The position numbers were made by a program, and so were the translations under genes. From Candidatus Sabulitectum sp. (GTDB taxonomy: Bacteria > Fermentibacterota > Fermentibacteria > Fermentibacterales > JCC-6), in contig JAGLOJ010000027.1 in NCBI GenBank assembly GCA_023139045.1, positions 1 to 60,497 of the forward strand: a stretch of 60,497 nucleotides of DNA, given 5' to 3'. Below are positions 42,532-51,742 of this stretch, piece by piece. How positions within the stretch are numbered: position 1 is the stretch's first letter; each line of letters opens with the position of its first letter. Below the pieces are notes generated by a model. The model did not search any database, was not told the DNA's origin, and saw nothing but the letters and a program-made list of their open reading frames with translations.

Positions 42532-43418
42532 TTTTTCCCCCTGGGGTGTGACTGCATGTAAACACCTTTCAACTTCCCTGTCGTCAGATGCGTGTATATC
42601 TGTGTTGTTCCTATCCCGGCATGGCCAAGCAGTTCCTGAACGGTTCTGATGTCTGCTCCTCCATTCAGAAGATGGGTGGCAAAACTGTGTCTGAATGTAT
42701 GAGGTGTGGCCCCTGCTGCCCTGGCTGCACCTTCTACGCCAGCTGAAACAATACGCCGTATATCTCTGGGGTCAAGCTTTCGCCCTCTGACACTGATGAA
42801 AAGAGTGCCCGGATCCTCGTTTGCGACTAATTCAGAACGTTTGTTTATCCATCTACCCAAATATTCTGAAGTTCCTGCTGGAATGGGAACAATTCTCTCA
42901 CGCCTGCCTTTGCCCATTACTTTCACGGTACAGGCTGCGATGTCTGTGTCATGCAGAAGAAGAGATGCCACTTCTGCAGCCCTGAGACCGGCGCCGTAAA
43001 GAAGCTCTACCACCGCCCTGTTTCGGAGTCCATCCGGCATGGAAACATCATATGCACCAAGAACACTCTTTACCTCGCTGACGCCGAGAAATCCCGGAAG
43101 ATTCCGTGGTATTCTGGGGGGCTGAAGTAACTGAGCATGGTCAACTTCAGAACGCCCGGTCTCCACAAGCCAGCTTGAAAAAGTATGGAAGCAACTGACC
43201 ATTCGGGCAATTGTCCGGGGTGACAGGCCAGTGGAAGCCCGTTGCATCAGGTATTCGCGCATGGGTGTTATACTGAAACCCTGAGCTAACGATCCTCCCT
43301 CCCTGACAAAATCGACCATTTGAGCGGTGTATGCTTTCACCGTGATTGGAGAGAGCCCCCTGCCGTGGCGGAGCTCATCTCTGAATGATTCCAGAATCAG
43401 TCTATCTTCTTCTTGCAA
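42528..43418 (-). CDS. xerC: Tyrosine recombinase XerC/XerD
   Basis: 296 residues of site-specific recombinase resolving chromosome dimers at dif. The core-binding domain SPITVKAYTAQMVDF is followed by catalytic R146 (GAGLRAAEV), K170 (MGKGRRER), H240/R243 (HTFRHSFATHLL), H266 (LLGHAGIGTT) and Tyr275 (IYTHL). It lacks the IntI insertion. Context topA-xerC-hslVU is the usual chromosomal neighbourhood of XerC, but C versus D cannot be decided here. Confidence 0.93.
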   Translation of the reverse strand: MQEEDRLILESFRDELRHGRGLSPITVKAYTAQMVDFVREGGSLAQGFSITPMREYLMQRASTGLSPRTIARMVSCFHTFSSWLVETGRSEVDHAQLLQPPRIPRNLPGFLGVSEVKSVLGAYDVSMPDGLRNRAVVELLYGAGLRAAEVASLLLHDTDIAACTVKVMGKGRRERIVPIPAGTSEYLGRWINKRSELVANEDPGTLFISVRGRKLDPRDIRRIVSAGVEGAARAAGATPHTFRHSFATHLLNGGADIRTVQELLGHAGIGTTQIYTHLTTGKLKGVYMQSHPRGKK

Positions 43419-45589
43419 CTGGGACAGAACACCCCTTTCTTTCTCTCTTCAAGCAGGGGAAATCCACATCTGGGACACTCTTTTGCGACCGGCTTGCTCC
43501 ACATAGCGAAGTCGCAATCAGGGTATCTGTTACATGAATAGAACAACTTGCCCTTCCGGGACTTTCTCTCAACCAGATCTCCTGTACACTTTTCAACAGG
43601 ACATTTCACACCCACCGGAACCGGTTGTGTTTGAGCGCACGCAGAATCGGAACAGGCAAGATACCTGCCATACCTGCCATTTCTAATAAGCATATTTTTA
43701 CCGCATTCAGTGCATTTGACATCGGATATGACGGCCTCGGCAGCTTCACCAAGTGGACGCGTGTACCTGCAGGAGGGGAAGCCGCTGCAGGCAAGAAATT
43801 TTCCGAATTTCCCCATTTTTTCAAGAAGCTTTTTCCCGCACTTCGGACACTTCTCTGAAGTTTCTTTAACCATTGATGCTTTTATCTCCGGGAGACGCCT
43901 CATGGCTTCCTCAAGAGATGCAGCAAGGGGAGTATAAAGCTGGGACACTGCTTCTTTGTAACTTTTTTTGCCGGAAGCCACGAGATCCAGTAATTCTTCC
44001 AGTCTGGCTGTGAAACCCACATCAAACAGATGTGGAAAAAGACGGATGAGGAGATCAGTTGTTACAGTTCCAACCTCTGTGGGGAAAAGTTTCTTTTCTT
44101 TAAGTTCGACATAGGTGCGTTTTTTCAGAGTGGCAATTATTGAAACATAAGTGGAGGGTCTTCCGATTGCCTTCTTCTTCATTTCTGACACAAGTGCTGC
44201 TTCTGAGTACCGGGGAAGCGGCTTTGTGAATTTCTGTTCCGCCGATACATTCTCAAGTTCGACAGAGCCTTCTGCAAGAGAGGGAATCTCACTGGTGATT
44301 TTAAGCTGTGCGGGGTCTGCGATGGAAAATCCGGGGTTCACCATCTTCTGTCCTGTGACTTTGAAAACCGTATCTGCACCGGAAACGAGAACAACAGTTT
44401 CCGCAACTACGGCATTGATCATCTGGGTAGCCACAAAGCGTCCCCAGATCATAGAGTACAGCTTCAAGTGCCTGGGGTCAATAATTCCCGCCATAAGCTC
44501 CGGGGTACGCGTTACATCAGTTGGTCTTATGGCTTCATGCGCATCCTGAGCCCCGCCGCTTGCCCTGTATCGCCTTGGTTTGGGAGAAAGATTTTCCACC
44601 CCCCATTTGTCAGTGATGAAACTGCGACACTCTTCGATCGCAGCAGGTTCAATTCGAACCGAGTCAGTACGCATGTAGGTGATTAGACCGGTTGTTTCAC
44701 CGTCAATCTCAAACCCCTCGTAAAGATCCTGGGCGATTCGCATTGTTACTGATGGCGGCATGGAAAATCGGGCGGAGGCAGCAACCTGAAGAGAGCTTGT
44801 AATGAATGGGGGAACTGGCTTTCTCGCCTTCTCTTTCTCTTCAACCGAACTGATTTCCCACCTGGCTTCTCTCACTCTGTTCAGAATGTTGTCTGCTTTC
44901 TCACTGTTACCGGGAGAATACTTATCTCCGTCAGCTCTTTTCCCCTGGAATTTGAACAGTTTCGTCTGAAATCTGGAACCGTTCTGGTCAAATTCCGCAG
45001 TAACCGGCCAGAACTCTTTCGGAATAAAACTATTGATAGACTGTTCCCGCTCCACAATCAGCCGTAGTGCAACCGTCTGCACTCTTCCCGCGCTGAGCCC
45101 CTTGCCCACGGTTCTCCAGAGGTAAGGGCTGATCTTGTATCCAACCAGACGATCCATAACCCGCCTGGCCTGCTGGGCATCTACAAGATCCATATCGATG
45201 TCTGATGCTACTGCTGAAGCCGCTCTTACGGCATCTCTTGTAATAGAATTGAACCTGATACGCTTAAATGTTATACCCTTACCCTGTAATAGTTTATAGA
45301 TATGCCAGCAAATTGCCTCACCTTCGCGGTCAGGATCGGCTGCAAGATAAATTTCTTTGTATGCAGAGGCCGTTTTCCTCAGTTTGGCAACGGCTGCCCT
45401 TTTCTGAGGAAGAACAGTGTATGTGGGCTCAAGTGTTTCACTGTTAACCCCGATACGATTAAGAGGCAGATCCCTTACATGGCCATAGGAGGCAACAACA
45501 TCCCACCCCTTTCCAAGATAGTTTTTCAGACTCTTGGCTTTGGCGGGGGACTCAATGATAACTAACTTTCTCTTGGTATCTCTTGGCAT
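43397..45589 (-). CDS. topA: DNA topoisomerase I
   Basis: 730 residues of type IA enzyme relaxing negative supercoils. The TOPRIM domain has VIIESPAKAKSLKNYLG and AADPDREGEAICWHI; the active tyrosine is in GLITYMRTDS; SAGRVQTVALRLI follows the family. Four C-terminal zinc motifs are visible (KCPKCGKKLLEKMG, KCTECGKNMLIRNG, KCPVEKCTGDL, ECPRCGFPLL). It overlaps xerC by 22 bases. Confidence 0.97.
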   Translation of the reverse strand: MPRDTKRKLVIIESPAKAKSLKNYLGKGWDVVASYGHVRDLPLNRIGVNSETLEPTYTVLPQKRAAVAKLRKTASAYKEIYLAADPDREGEAICWHIYKLLQGKGITFKRIRFNSITRDAVRAASAVASDIDMDLVDAQQARRVMDRLVGYKISPYLWRTVGKGLSAGRVQTVALRLIVEREQSINSFIPKEFWPVTAEFDQNGSRFQTKLFKFQGKRADGDKYSPGNSEKADNILNRVREARWEISSVEEKEKARKPVPPFITSSLQVAASARFSMPPSVTMRIAQDLYEGFEIDGETTGLITYMRTDSVRIEPAAIEECRSFITDKWGVENLSPKPRRYRASGGAQDAHEAIRPTDVTRTPELMAGIIDPRHLKLYSMIWGRFVATQMINAVVAETVVLVSGADTVFKVTGQKMVNPGFSIADPAQLKITSEIPSLAEGSVELENVSAEQKFTKPLPRYSEAALVSEMKKKAIGRPSTYVSIIATLKKRTYVELKEKKLFPTEVGTVTTDLLIRLFPHLFDVGFTARLEELLDLVASGKKSYKEAVSQLYTPLAASLEEAMRRLPEIKASMVKETSEKCPKCGKKLLEKMGKFGKFLACSGFPSCRYTRPLGEAAEAVISDVKCTECGKNMLIRNGRYGRYLACSDSACAQTQPVPVGVKCPVEKCTGDLVERKSRKGKLFYSCNRYPDCDFAMWSKPVAKECPRCGFPLLEERKKGVFCPSCKKKID

Positions 45590-45627
45590 GGATTAAGAAC
45601 TCCCGTTTTCTGAGCTTTAAAGAACAA

Positions 45628-47046
45628 CTATTCTATTGTGGAAAACCACTGAGTCACCGGGCCGGTGATTGATTCCCAGCAATCCTCTCTGTAACCTAAG
45701 ATGCCCTGGAACTGTCTTGGGCTGAAAATACCCTCCACATCCGGAAATGCTTCCTGCACAAGACTGAATAGAATAGCCTCCTGATAGCGGTTCTCTCTGT
45801 AGATGAGCACAAGCTGGTCGATCTGAGTGGGAATAAGCCATGCAGCGATTTCCCGCATCAGCTGTATTCGTACTTCCGTTTCCACAGGATGTAGAAGAGC
45901 AACAACCAGTACGCTGGTCGTATCGTGGTAAACAAGAAAAACACCGTCATCCAGTACTACTGGAATGGAGGATGCAATCAATTCCAGCTGACCGAATATG
46001 ATTTCACTTTCCTCTGCGGGAATTTCCGCGTAGACTTCTCGCGGCACACTTCTTTGATAATTAATCGGAGAGGGATTCTCATCTGGAATGCAACCATCGG
46101 GAAGAGCAATGGACTGCAGACCAAAAGGATCATCGGCGTTCAAGGTATCAGCTGGCGCTGCGGTTGTATCAATCGCTATTTCAATAACACCTGTTGAGTC
46201 CTCTACAACCTGCTGAGTTGTATCGGTATTAATTACTTCAATCTCCGCAACAGAAGAGTATTGACCGTCGGGAAAAAGATTCATCGGATCCATAAAGTAG
46301 AAAAGAGCTGCGATAGCAAAAACAAAGATAACGGCAGCAGCAATCCTCAGATAATTGGAACTCCTGCCACTGGTTTCTTTAACGGGTTCTTCAGTATCGA
46401 ATTCGAGACCTTTTTCAACTTGAGTGCCCATTCCCTCATTTGCCCTGTCGATTGCCTTTCCATCTTTTGCACAGTGGTTGCAGACATGAGCAATTCTGTC
46501 GAAGCAGTTCCTGCATGTCAGCTGGCTGCAGGTTCTGCACGGTGCCAGTCTTTCCCCATTTGTAGGAGTTCTTCCGCAGATATGGCATCGGGTTGTGGAA
46601 ATTATTTCTTCACTTGCTGAAGTTGTCTCAATCGGCTCATAGTCAGTGTTGTCAACGAGAGATGGTTGAGTAATTATGTAATCGTCCAGCGGTCGATCTT
46701 CTGTCCTGGTGTGGCTGGTATCAACTTCAGGTGTTTCCTCTTTTTCCTCTTTTACCTCTTTTACCTCTTCTTCCTCTTCTGCATCTTCTGCATCTGTTTC
46801 ATCATTCACGTCAAGCCCATCTTCAAGCCTGGGCAGCAAATCGATATACGGGTAAAGATCTTTCTGTATGATTCTTGCCTCATTCATAGGTACGGCTTCT
46901 TTAATCACAGCAGGTGAATTGGCTACAGCATTCTCTGCCTCTACAACTGACAAGTCAAGGTTTGTTATTAGAAGTTTCAGAACTTTCTTCTTTTCCTCTT
47001 CCCTGCCCAATCTAACCAGCAGCAAATCAACGAACGAATCAGACAT
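45628..47046 (-). CDS. L7/L12-like domain, zinc-ribbon, single-pass membrane protein
   Basis: 472 residues, unrecognised as a whole. Residues about 18-62 (KVLKLLITNLDLSVVEAENA, SPAVIKEAVPMNEAR) follow the ribosomal L7/L12 C-terminal pattern. Then come an acidic linker (about 75-110) and a double zinc site, CHICGRTPTNGERLAPCRTC with CRNCFDRIAHVCNHC (about 152-190). One transmembrane helix (YLRIAAAVIFVFAIAALFYF) precedes a 230-residue domain outside the cytoplasm. It overlaps the MglA-like GTPase gene by one base, so a GTPase-coupled membrane sensor or scaffold is plausible. Confidence 0.7.
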   Translation of the reverse strand: MSDSFVDLLLVRLGREEEKKKVLKLLITNLDLSVVEAENAVANSPAVIKEAVPMNEARIIQKDLYPYIDLLPRLEDGLDVNDETDAEDAEEEEEVKEVKEEKEETPEVDTSHTRTEDRPLDDYIITQPSLVDNTDYEPIETTSASEEIISTTRCHICGRTPTNGERLAPCRTCSQLTCRNCFDRIAHVCNHCAKDGKAIDRANEGMGTQVEKGLEFDTEEPVKETSGRSSNYLRIAAAVIFVFAIAALFYFMDPMNLFPDGQYSSVAEIEVINTDTTQQVVEDSTGVIEIAIDTTAAPADTLNADDPFGLQSIALPDGCIPDENPSPINYQRSVPREVYAEIPAEESEIIFGQLELIASSIPVVLDDGVFLVYHDTTSVLVVALLHPVETEVRIQLMREIAAWLIPTQIDQLVLIYRENRYQEAILFSLVQEAFPDVEGIFSPRQFQGILGYREDCWESITGPVTQWFSTIE

Positions 47047-47648
47047 CAGGCTCTTCCTTCCAGTATTTCAAATTGTCGGTGCAATCTTCCAATTACCATT
47101 CGACTTACCCTGCGCAGGGTCTCAAAAACCCCTTTGCCCTCTGACGCAACTGCTTCCAGGCATGCAACACGTGATAAACGCAGTTCACGGACGATTTCAG
47201 GAACTGGAATTGCATCATGAAGATCCCTCTTGTTGCACTGCAAAACAAGGCTGACGCCTTTTCTCCTCTGACTGCGCAGGTTTTCCTTGAGGTCTCTCAG
47301 GCTGGCGATATTTGCATCCATCCTCGACTCCTGAGAATCGGCAACAAATACGATACCGTCAACACCTTGAAGTATCAGTCTGCGACTGTCCGAATACATT
47401 GCCTGACCTGGAACGCTGTAAAGATGAAGGCGGATTTTGAAGCCGTTGATTTCGCCTGAATCAAGAGGCAGGAAATCAAAAAACAGAGTTCTGTCGTTAC
47501 CGGCGGCCAGAGAAATCAACTTCCCCCGATAATCAGAAGCTACCTGGCTGTGAATATACTTGACATTTGTTGTTTTTCCTGACAACCCGGGACCTGCATA
47601 GACAATCTTGCAGTCGATTTCTTTTGCGCTGTAACTAACAGTTGCCAT
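47046..47648 (-). CDS. MglA-like small GTPase 2
   Basis: 200 residues, paralogue of the protein at 37117-37698. It has KIVYAGPGLSGKTTNVKYI, FFDFLPLDSGEI, HLYSVPGQAMY, VFVADSQ and NKRD. Start-stop overlap with the membrane zinc-ribbon gene indicates coupled expression and a likely functional pair. No Roadblock/MglB protein is adjacent. Confidence 0.93.
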   Translation of the reverse strand: MATVSYSAKEIDCKIVYAGPGLSGKTTNVKYIHSQVASDYRGKLISLAAGNDRTLFFDFLPLDSGEINGFKIRLHLYSVPGQAMYSDSRRLILQGVDGIVFVADSQESRMDANIASLRDLKENLRSQRRKGVSLVLQCNKRDLHDAIPVPEIVRELRLSRVACLEAVASEGKGVFETLRRVSRMVIGRLHRQFEILEGRA

Positions 47649-47654
47649 ACAGAA

Positions 47655-47867
47655 TCACTCCCCGCTCTGCATTTTATTGTTGCCATCCTTTTTATTATCT
47701 TCATTGGAATCTGAATCTATATCTGCATCTGCTTCTTTCAAACCTCTTTTGAACTGATTCAAAGATTTTCCCACAGATCTGGCAATATCAGGAATTCTCT
47801 TTGCTCCGAAGAGAAGAAGAAGCACAACAAGAATCAGCACAAGTTCCGTGGTTCCAATACGACCCAA
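47655..47867 (-). CDS. tatA: Sec-independent translocase subunit TatA/E
   Basis: 70 residues. One N-terminal membrane helix (ELVLILVVLLLLFGAKRIPDI), the FGAKRIPD hinge and an amphipathic helix (ARSVGKSLNQFKRGLKEA), ending in a polar tail. It forms the pore of the twin-arginine pathway; TatC is not in the window. Lies 6 bases upstream of the GTPase gene. Confidence 0.93.
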   Translation of the reverse strand: MGRIGTTELVLILVVLLLLFGAKRIPDIARSVGKSLNQFKRGLKEADADIDSDSNEDNKKDGNNKMQSGE

Positions 47868-47885
47868 AATTAACCCCCTATGCGG

Positions 47886-48158
47886 TCAGAACCATTTGTA
47901 TAACACACCTACTGCAAGAAGACCTGCGAATGACATGATGTTGAGCTTCACGGCAATTTCAGTAAGATGAAACCTGAGGATGTAGATATCGAAACCCAAA
48001 GGTCCAATCGAAAACTCAGCACTTCCGCTGAAAAACTGCCTCAGAGCAGCAGAACTGTCCGGCAACACAGCACCAATCGCTTCACCAAAAACAGTACCCG
48101 TCATCATGCCCGCCAGGGCAATGAAAATCCAGAAACCTGTGGATCTTCCGTGTAACAA
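47886..48158 (-). CDS. DUF4321 small membrane protein
   Basis: 90 residues with two hydrophobic segments (about 9-30 and 72-90) around a polar loop; the G-T-V-F-G-E-A-I-G start and LNIMSFAGLLAVGVLYK end match DUF4321, a small family without known function. It sits 18 bases upstream of tatA. Confidence 0.75.
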   Translation of the reverse strand: MLHGRSTGFWIFIALAGMMTGTVFGEAIGAVLPDSSAALRQFFSGSAEFSIGPLGFDIYILRFHLTEIAVKLNIMSFAGLLAVGVLYKWF

Positions 48159-48188
48159 TAGTCTTCCTTCCTACCTCTGTATCTTAAT

Positions 48189-48707
48189 TTAACCCTCGGC
48201 TTTGCGCAATGCTTCAGTTCTCGAACTCCTGCCCATAGCCTTTTGCGCCAGCAGACCAACCGCCAGACCGGAAACAACTCCCCACAGAGTCAGCAATAAT
48301 ACAATATTCTGCAACGGAAGTCCCGGCAGAACAAGGCCGGTAACAAGAAGTTGCCCCCACAGCGATGCTACTGCTCCTGCAGCAGAAAGCCCCGGCACTG
48401 ATAATCTGTCCGGCAGCACCCTCCGGAGCAACCCCATGGTTACAGCACTTAATGCTGCCCCCGAAATAGAAAGAAGAAAAGCAGGTGTGGCCAGCAGACC
48501 GGTGATCAAAGCCACCGCGAAAGCCCTGAGAAGATTCAACTCCAGTGTTTTCAATAAACCATATCTGACAACAGCTATTACTGCAGCTACATTGGCCAGA
48601 CCAAGTTTCATAAATGGTATTGGTCTTGGAATGAGACTGTCCACTACACCGAGAGCTGTTGCAGTGAGAATCAGAATTGTCAGATCTTTGTTGCTTTTAT
48701 CAGACAT
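48189..48707 (-). CDS. Gx transporter family / Hpre_diP_synt_I membrane protein
   Basis: 172 residues, polytopic. LGVVDSLIPRPIPFMKLGLANVAAVIA is the signature of the family annotated as Gx transporter or heptaprenyl diphosphate synthase component I. It is probably a small-molecule (possibly precursor or vitamin) transporter subunit of ECF S-component type. It overlaps the GT4 gene upstream by 28 bases. Confidence 0.85.
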   Translation of the reverse strand: MSDKSNKDLTILILTATALGVVDSLIPRPIPFMKLGLANVAAVIAVVRYGLLKTLELNLLRAFAVALITGLLATPAFLLSISGAALSAVTMGLLRRVLPDRLSVPGLSAAGAVASLWGQLLVTGLVLPGLPLQNIVLLLTLWGVVSGLAVGLLAQKAMGRSSRTEALRKAEG

Positions 48708-49753
48708 TCTTCCACTTTTTTAAAAAGAGCCGTACTGTCAAGAAAATCCTGAGCCCTTTTTCTTGCTCTCTTATACATTTCCGTTCTTGTCTCATTCGAT
48801 TCCTCAAACTGTACAACCGCGTCGCAGAGAGCTGACGGATCTCCTGCTGCAAAAAGAAACCCTGTTTCGTTGTGCCGGTTAACCCACGATACGCCGGTAG
48901 GCAAATTGCTGCTTATCACAGCTGTCCCACAGGCCATAGCTTCTACTTGAACCATACCGAATGCCTCACTGCGCTGAGTCGAAGGAAGAATAAGAGCTCT
49001 TGCGCCCTGGTACAGCTTGACAAGTTCGTCATCACAGACATCAGTCGCTACAACTACCGGAAGTTTGTGCGCTCTGATAAACTCTCTGACTTTGCGAATA
49101 ACCCCTCCTCCACCGGCGAGTACAAGATCCGGGGGAGCCGACATCTTTCTCCACGCTTCCAGAAGAACAAAAATGCCTTTGTATCTTCTGAACCTCCCCA
49201 CAAAAAGGTAATAACTTCTTTTCACGCCGTTATCAGGCTTGAATCGTTGAAGATCAACTCCAATGGGAATTGCTTCAGAATTCTGTAAACCACTCAGGTA
49301 GGATGAGGTGCGAATGTAGTTATCTGATGTGGCGATTACTCTTACCGCTCCTTGAAGAAACTTGCGGAGAAAAGGCCCATAAACCGGCATCACAAAAGAT
49401 TGACGAACTATATCACTATGGTATGTAACAATATATGGTTTTCTTCGGGTTTTTTTAACCAGAGCCCATCCCATGACTGCTGCCGGCAGGGGCAGATGAA
49501 AATGGATAATATCCGCATCAGTCTCTGCCAGAAAGTGGGTAAAGCCGGGTACAACAGGGTTGGACATTATCCTGAATGGTGACCACATGCCTGTAACTGT
49601 CAGGCCATCCACAACTCTGTCACCACCGCCTGCCACAAGAATTTGCACAGAGTGCCCCCTGTTCCCGAGAAACAGGGAAAGGTCATGTATGTACCTTTCA
49701 ATTCCACCGCTGACTTCCGGAAAAACATCCTTGTATACCTGAAGAATTTTCAT
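48680..49753 (-). CDS. Family 4 glycosyltransferase
   Basis: 357 residues, GT-B. ILQVYKDVFPEVSGGIERYI starts the acceptor half; YLFVGRFRRYKGIFVLLEA and the donor motif SEAFGMVQVEAMACGTAVI (E-x7-E) mark the other. It resembles mannosyl- or rhamnosyltransferases of LPS and exopolysaccharide clusters. It overlaps the upstream GT4 gene by 4 bases, so the two probably act in sequence on the same glycan. Confidence 0.9.
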   Translation of the reverse strand: MKILQVYKDVFPEVSGGIERYIHDLSLFLGNRGHSVQILVAGGGDRVVDGLTVTGMWSPFRIMSNPVVPGFTHFLAETDADIIHFHLPLPAAVMGWALVKKTRRKPYIVTYHSDIVRQSFVMPVYGPFLRKFLQGAVRVIATSDNYIRTSSYLSGLQNSEAIPIGVDLQRFKPDNGVKRSYYLFVGRFRRYKGIFVLLEAWRKMSAPPDLVLAGGGGVIRKVREFIRAHKLPVVVATDVCDDELVKLYQGARALILPSTQRSEAFGMVQVEAMACGTAVISSNLPTGVSWVNRHNETGFLFAAGDPSALCDAVVQFEESNETRTEMYKRARKRAQDFLDSTALFKKVEECLIKATKI

Positions 49754-50772
49754 TCAAATGCCTTCCCGTAAGCCATGTACGTATTTTCAGCCATCTTTTC
49801 ATCCGTGAACTGAGCGGCGAATTCTCGAAGTTCCGCAGGTTTGCACGGCTTATCCAGGGCATCAAGAACTGCTCGCGCGATTGAAACTGCAGTTTCCCCG
49901 GATATTGCGGCAGCAACCGATCCGAAAATTTCGCGCAGTGTGTCGGCAGGTCCGATTACGAAGGGAAGAGCAGAAGCTGCTGCCTCCAGGGGGGGTAGAC
50001 CAAATCCCTCGTAAAGGGAAGGATAGACCAGCAAGCGGGCACCCGAGAAGGCACTCAAGAGTTGATCTTCCGGAATTGAACCAACCCAGCTGACTCCGGG
50101 TGTGTTCAACAGAGCCAGTTTTGTTTCTTTTCTGCCCCATCCCCATCTGCCTGCAACAACAAGGGTCAATTCCGGATGAATCTTTTTGATGGAAGGCCAG
50201 GCCTCGAGCAGGGTACTTATGTTTTTTCTTGGCTCGATTGTGCTGGTTGAGAGAATGTAGTTGCCCTCAATACCAAAAGTTTTCCGGAAGAGGGTTTCAT
50301 CAGCATTATTTTCAGGAGCTGACAGATAAACCCGACTGGCAGTCAGTCCCAGATGTTTTTTTATCTCAGATACTGTAAAATCGCTGTCTGCAATTATTAC
50401 TGATGCTCCCCTGGCCACTCTGGGAAAATGAAGTCTGTAATAGAGGGATCTGAGTGAAGGAAACCAGTCCGGTCGGGCCATGAATGCCATGTCATGCACT
50501 GTTACTGCATAAGGCACGCCACTGACAGCCCTTCCACCGAATGCGGGAAGATGAAGAAGGTCGAATCCCTCTTTCCTGACCATCCGGGGAATTGAAAAGT
50601 GTTCTGATAGCAGTTTTCCCGCAAACCCTGAACTTTCCAGACCAAGCGGAACAACTTCCGTGATTCCGGCTTCCCTGAACCCGTTAATCAGTCTTCCCGT
50701 ATAAACACCCGTACCACCGCGGTTAGCAGCGGAAGATGCATAGAGCGCTATTCGTTTGTTATGTCTCCGCAA
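49750..50772 (-). CDS. Family 4 glycosyltransferase
   Basis: About 340 residues, GT-B. GGTGVYTGRLINGF, VTVHDMAFM, YILSTSTIEPRKNISTLLEA and LVYPSLYEGFGLPPLEAAA match the alpha-mannosyl/rhamnosyltransferase type. The start is uncertain: no ATG lies near the family N-terminus, and a TTG at 50772 fits best, overlapping the pyrophosphorylase gene by 14 bases; the next upstream start at 50835 would overlap it by 77. Confidence 0.88.
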   Translation of the reverse strand: MRRHNKRIALYASSAANRGGTGVYTGRLINGFREAGITEVVPLGLESSGFAGKLLSEHFSIPRMVRKEGFDLLHLPAFGGRAVSGVPYAVTVHDMAFMARPDWFPSLRSLYYRLHFPRVARGASVIIADSDFTVSEIKKHLGLTASRVYLSAPENNADETLFRKTFGIEGNYILSTSTIEPRKNISTLLEAWPSIKKIHPELTLVVAGRWGWGRKETKLALLNTPGVSWVGSIPEDQLLSAFSGARLLVYPSLYEGFGLPPLEAAASALPFVIGPADTLREIFGSVAAAISGETAVSIARAVLDALDKPCKPAELREFAAQFTDEKMAENTYMAYGKAFE

Positions 50773-51739
50773 CTGAATCGTCGCCTGTGTACATCTTTGA
50801 TGGAGACCCGTGTACAATTGACCTCTCCCCTGCAACTGACTCCGTCAAGATCACATACCTGAACTCGGAATCAGTTCCTGCAATGGTGTTGCTTATTCTT
50901 GAGTTCTCTACAAGAACCCCTGCTCCACCGGAAAACCATGGACCAACAACGGAATTCCTGATAACGGTTCCCTCACCGAAGAAGCAGGGATCGATTACCA
51001 CAGAGTTCTCAAGAACTGGAGAACCGGAACCACCGCTTCTGTCCAGAAGCTCTCTGTTGGTCTCTAGAAGAGTTTCCGGTTTCCCGCAGTCGTACCATCC
51101 GTCAATGTCCAGTATTCCAAAGGGCTCACCGCTTTGCAGCATGAGTTGCATGGCATCCGTAAGCTGATACTCACCTCTGGTTTTTATCTCTCTTTCCTTC
51201 AATTCCCTGCAGTATCTCATAAGTTTTTTACCGCTGGCAAAATAGTAAACACCAACAATAGCAAGATTGCTTATGGGTTCAGACGGCTTCTCAACAAGTT
51301 TTGCAACACTGCTGCCATCCATTACAACCACACCGAATCTTGAAGGATCTTCCACCGGAGAGGTCACAATCATGTTTCTGGTTTCGCCTCGAAGAACAGA
51401 GAGGTCTGCTGAAAAAAGCGTGTCTCCAAGAACAATCATCGATGGGCCGTCATCAACATATTGTTCAGCGAGAAGAACTGCTGAAGCCAGACCATCAGCC
51501 TTTTCCTGTACTGCAAAATCAACTTTTATGTCTGGATAAGCGGCTCTGGCCCAGGAGACAATGGCATCCCCCAGATAACCCACGATAAGGGTAATGTGAT
51601 CCACATCAGCTTCCAGCAGCGAATCCATCACATGAGCCAGCATGGGGCGACCGGCAACAGGAATGAGGGGTTTCGGATTGGACCAGGTAAGTGGCCGCAT
51701 TCTAGAGCCCTTGCCGGCAGCGGGTATGATACAATGCAT
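50759..51739 (-). CDS. NDP-sugar pyrophosphorylase (glucose-1-phosphate nucleotidyltransferase type)
   Basis: 326 residues. The nucleotide loop IIPAAGKGSRMRPLTWSNPKPL is intact, with VLGDTLF, RFGVVVMDG, LVEKPSEP and DGWYDCGKPETLLETN. The C-terminal 80 residues have hexapeptide-like left-handed helix turns. It makes an activated sugar, probably dTDP- or UDP-glucose-type, for the two GT4 enzymes encoded next. Confidence 0.9.
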   Translation of the reverse strand: MHCIIPAAGKGSRMRPLTWSNPKPLIPVAGRPMLAHVMDSLLEADVDHITLIVGYLGDAIVSWARAAYPDIKVDFAVQEKADGLASAVLLAEQYVDDGPSMIVLGDTLFSADLSVLRGETRNMIVTSPVEDPSRFGVVVMDGSSVAKLVEKPSEPISNLAIVGVYYFASGKKLMRYCRELKEREIKTRGEYQLTDAMQLMLQSGEPFGILDIDGWYDCGKPETLLETNRELLDRSGGSGSPVLENSVVIDPCFFGEGTVIRNSVVGPWFSGGAGVLVENSRISNTIAGTDSEFRYVILTESVAGERSIVHGSPSKMYTGDDSVAET

Positions 51740-51742
51740 ATG

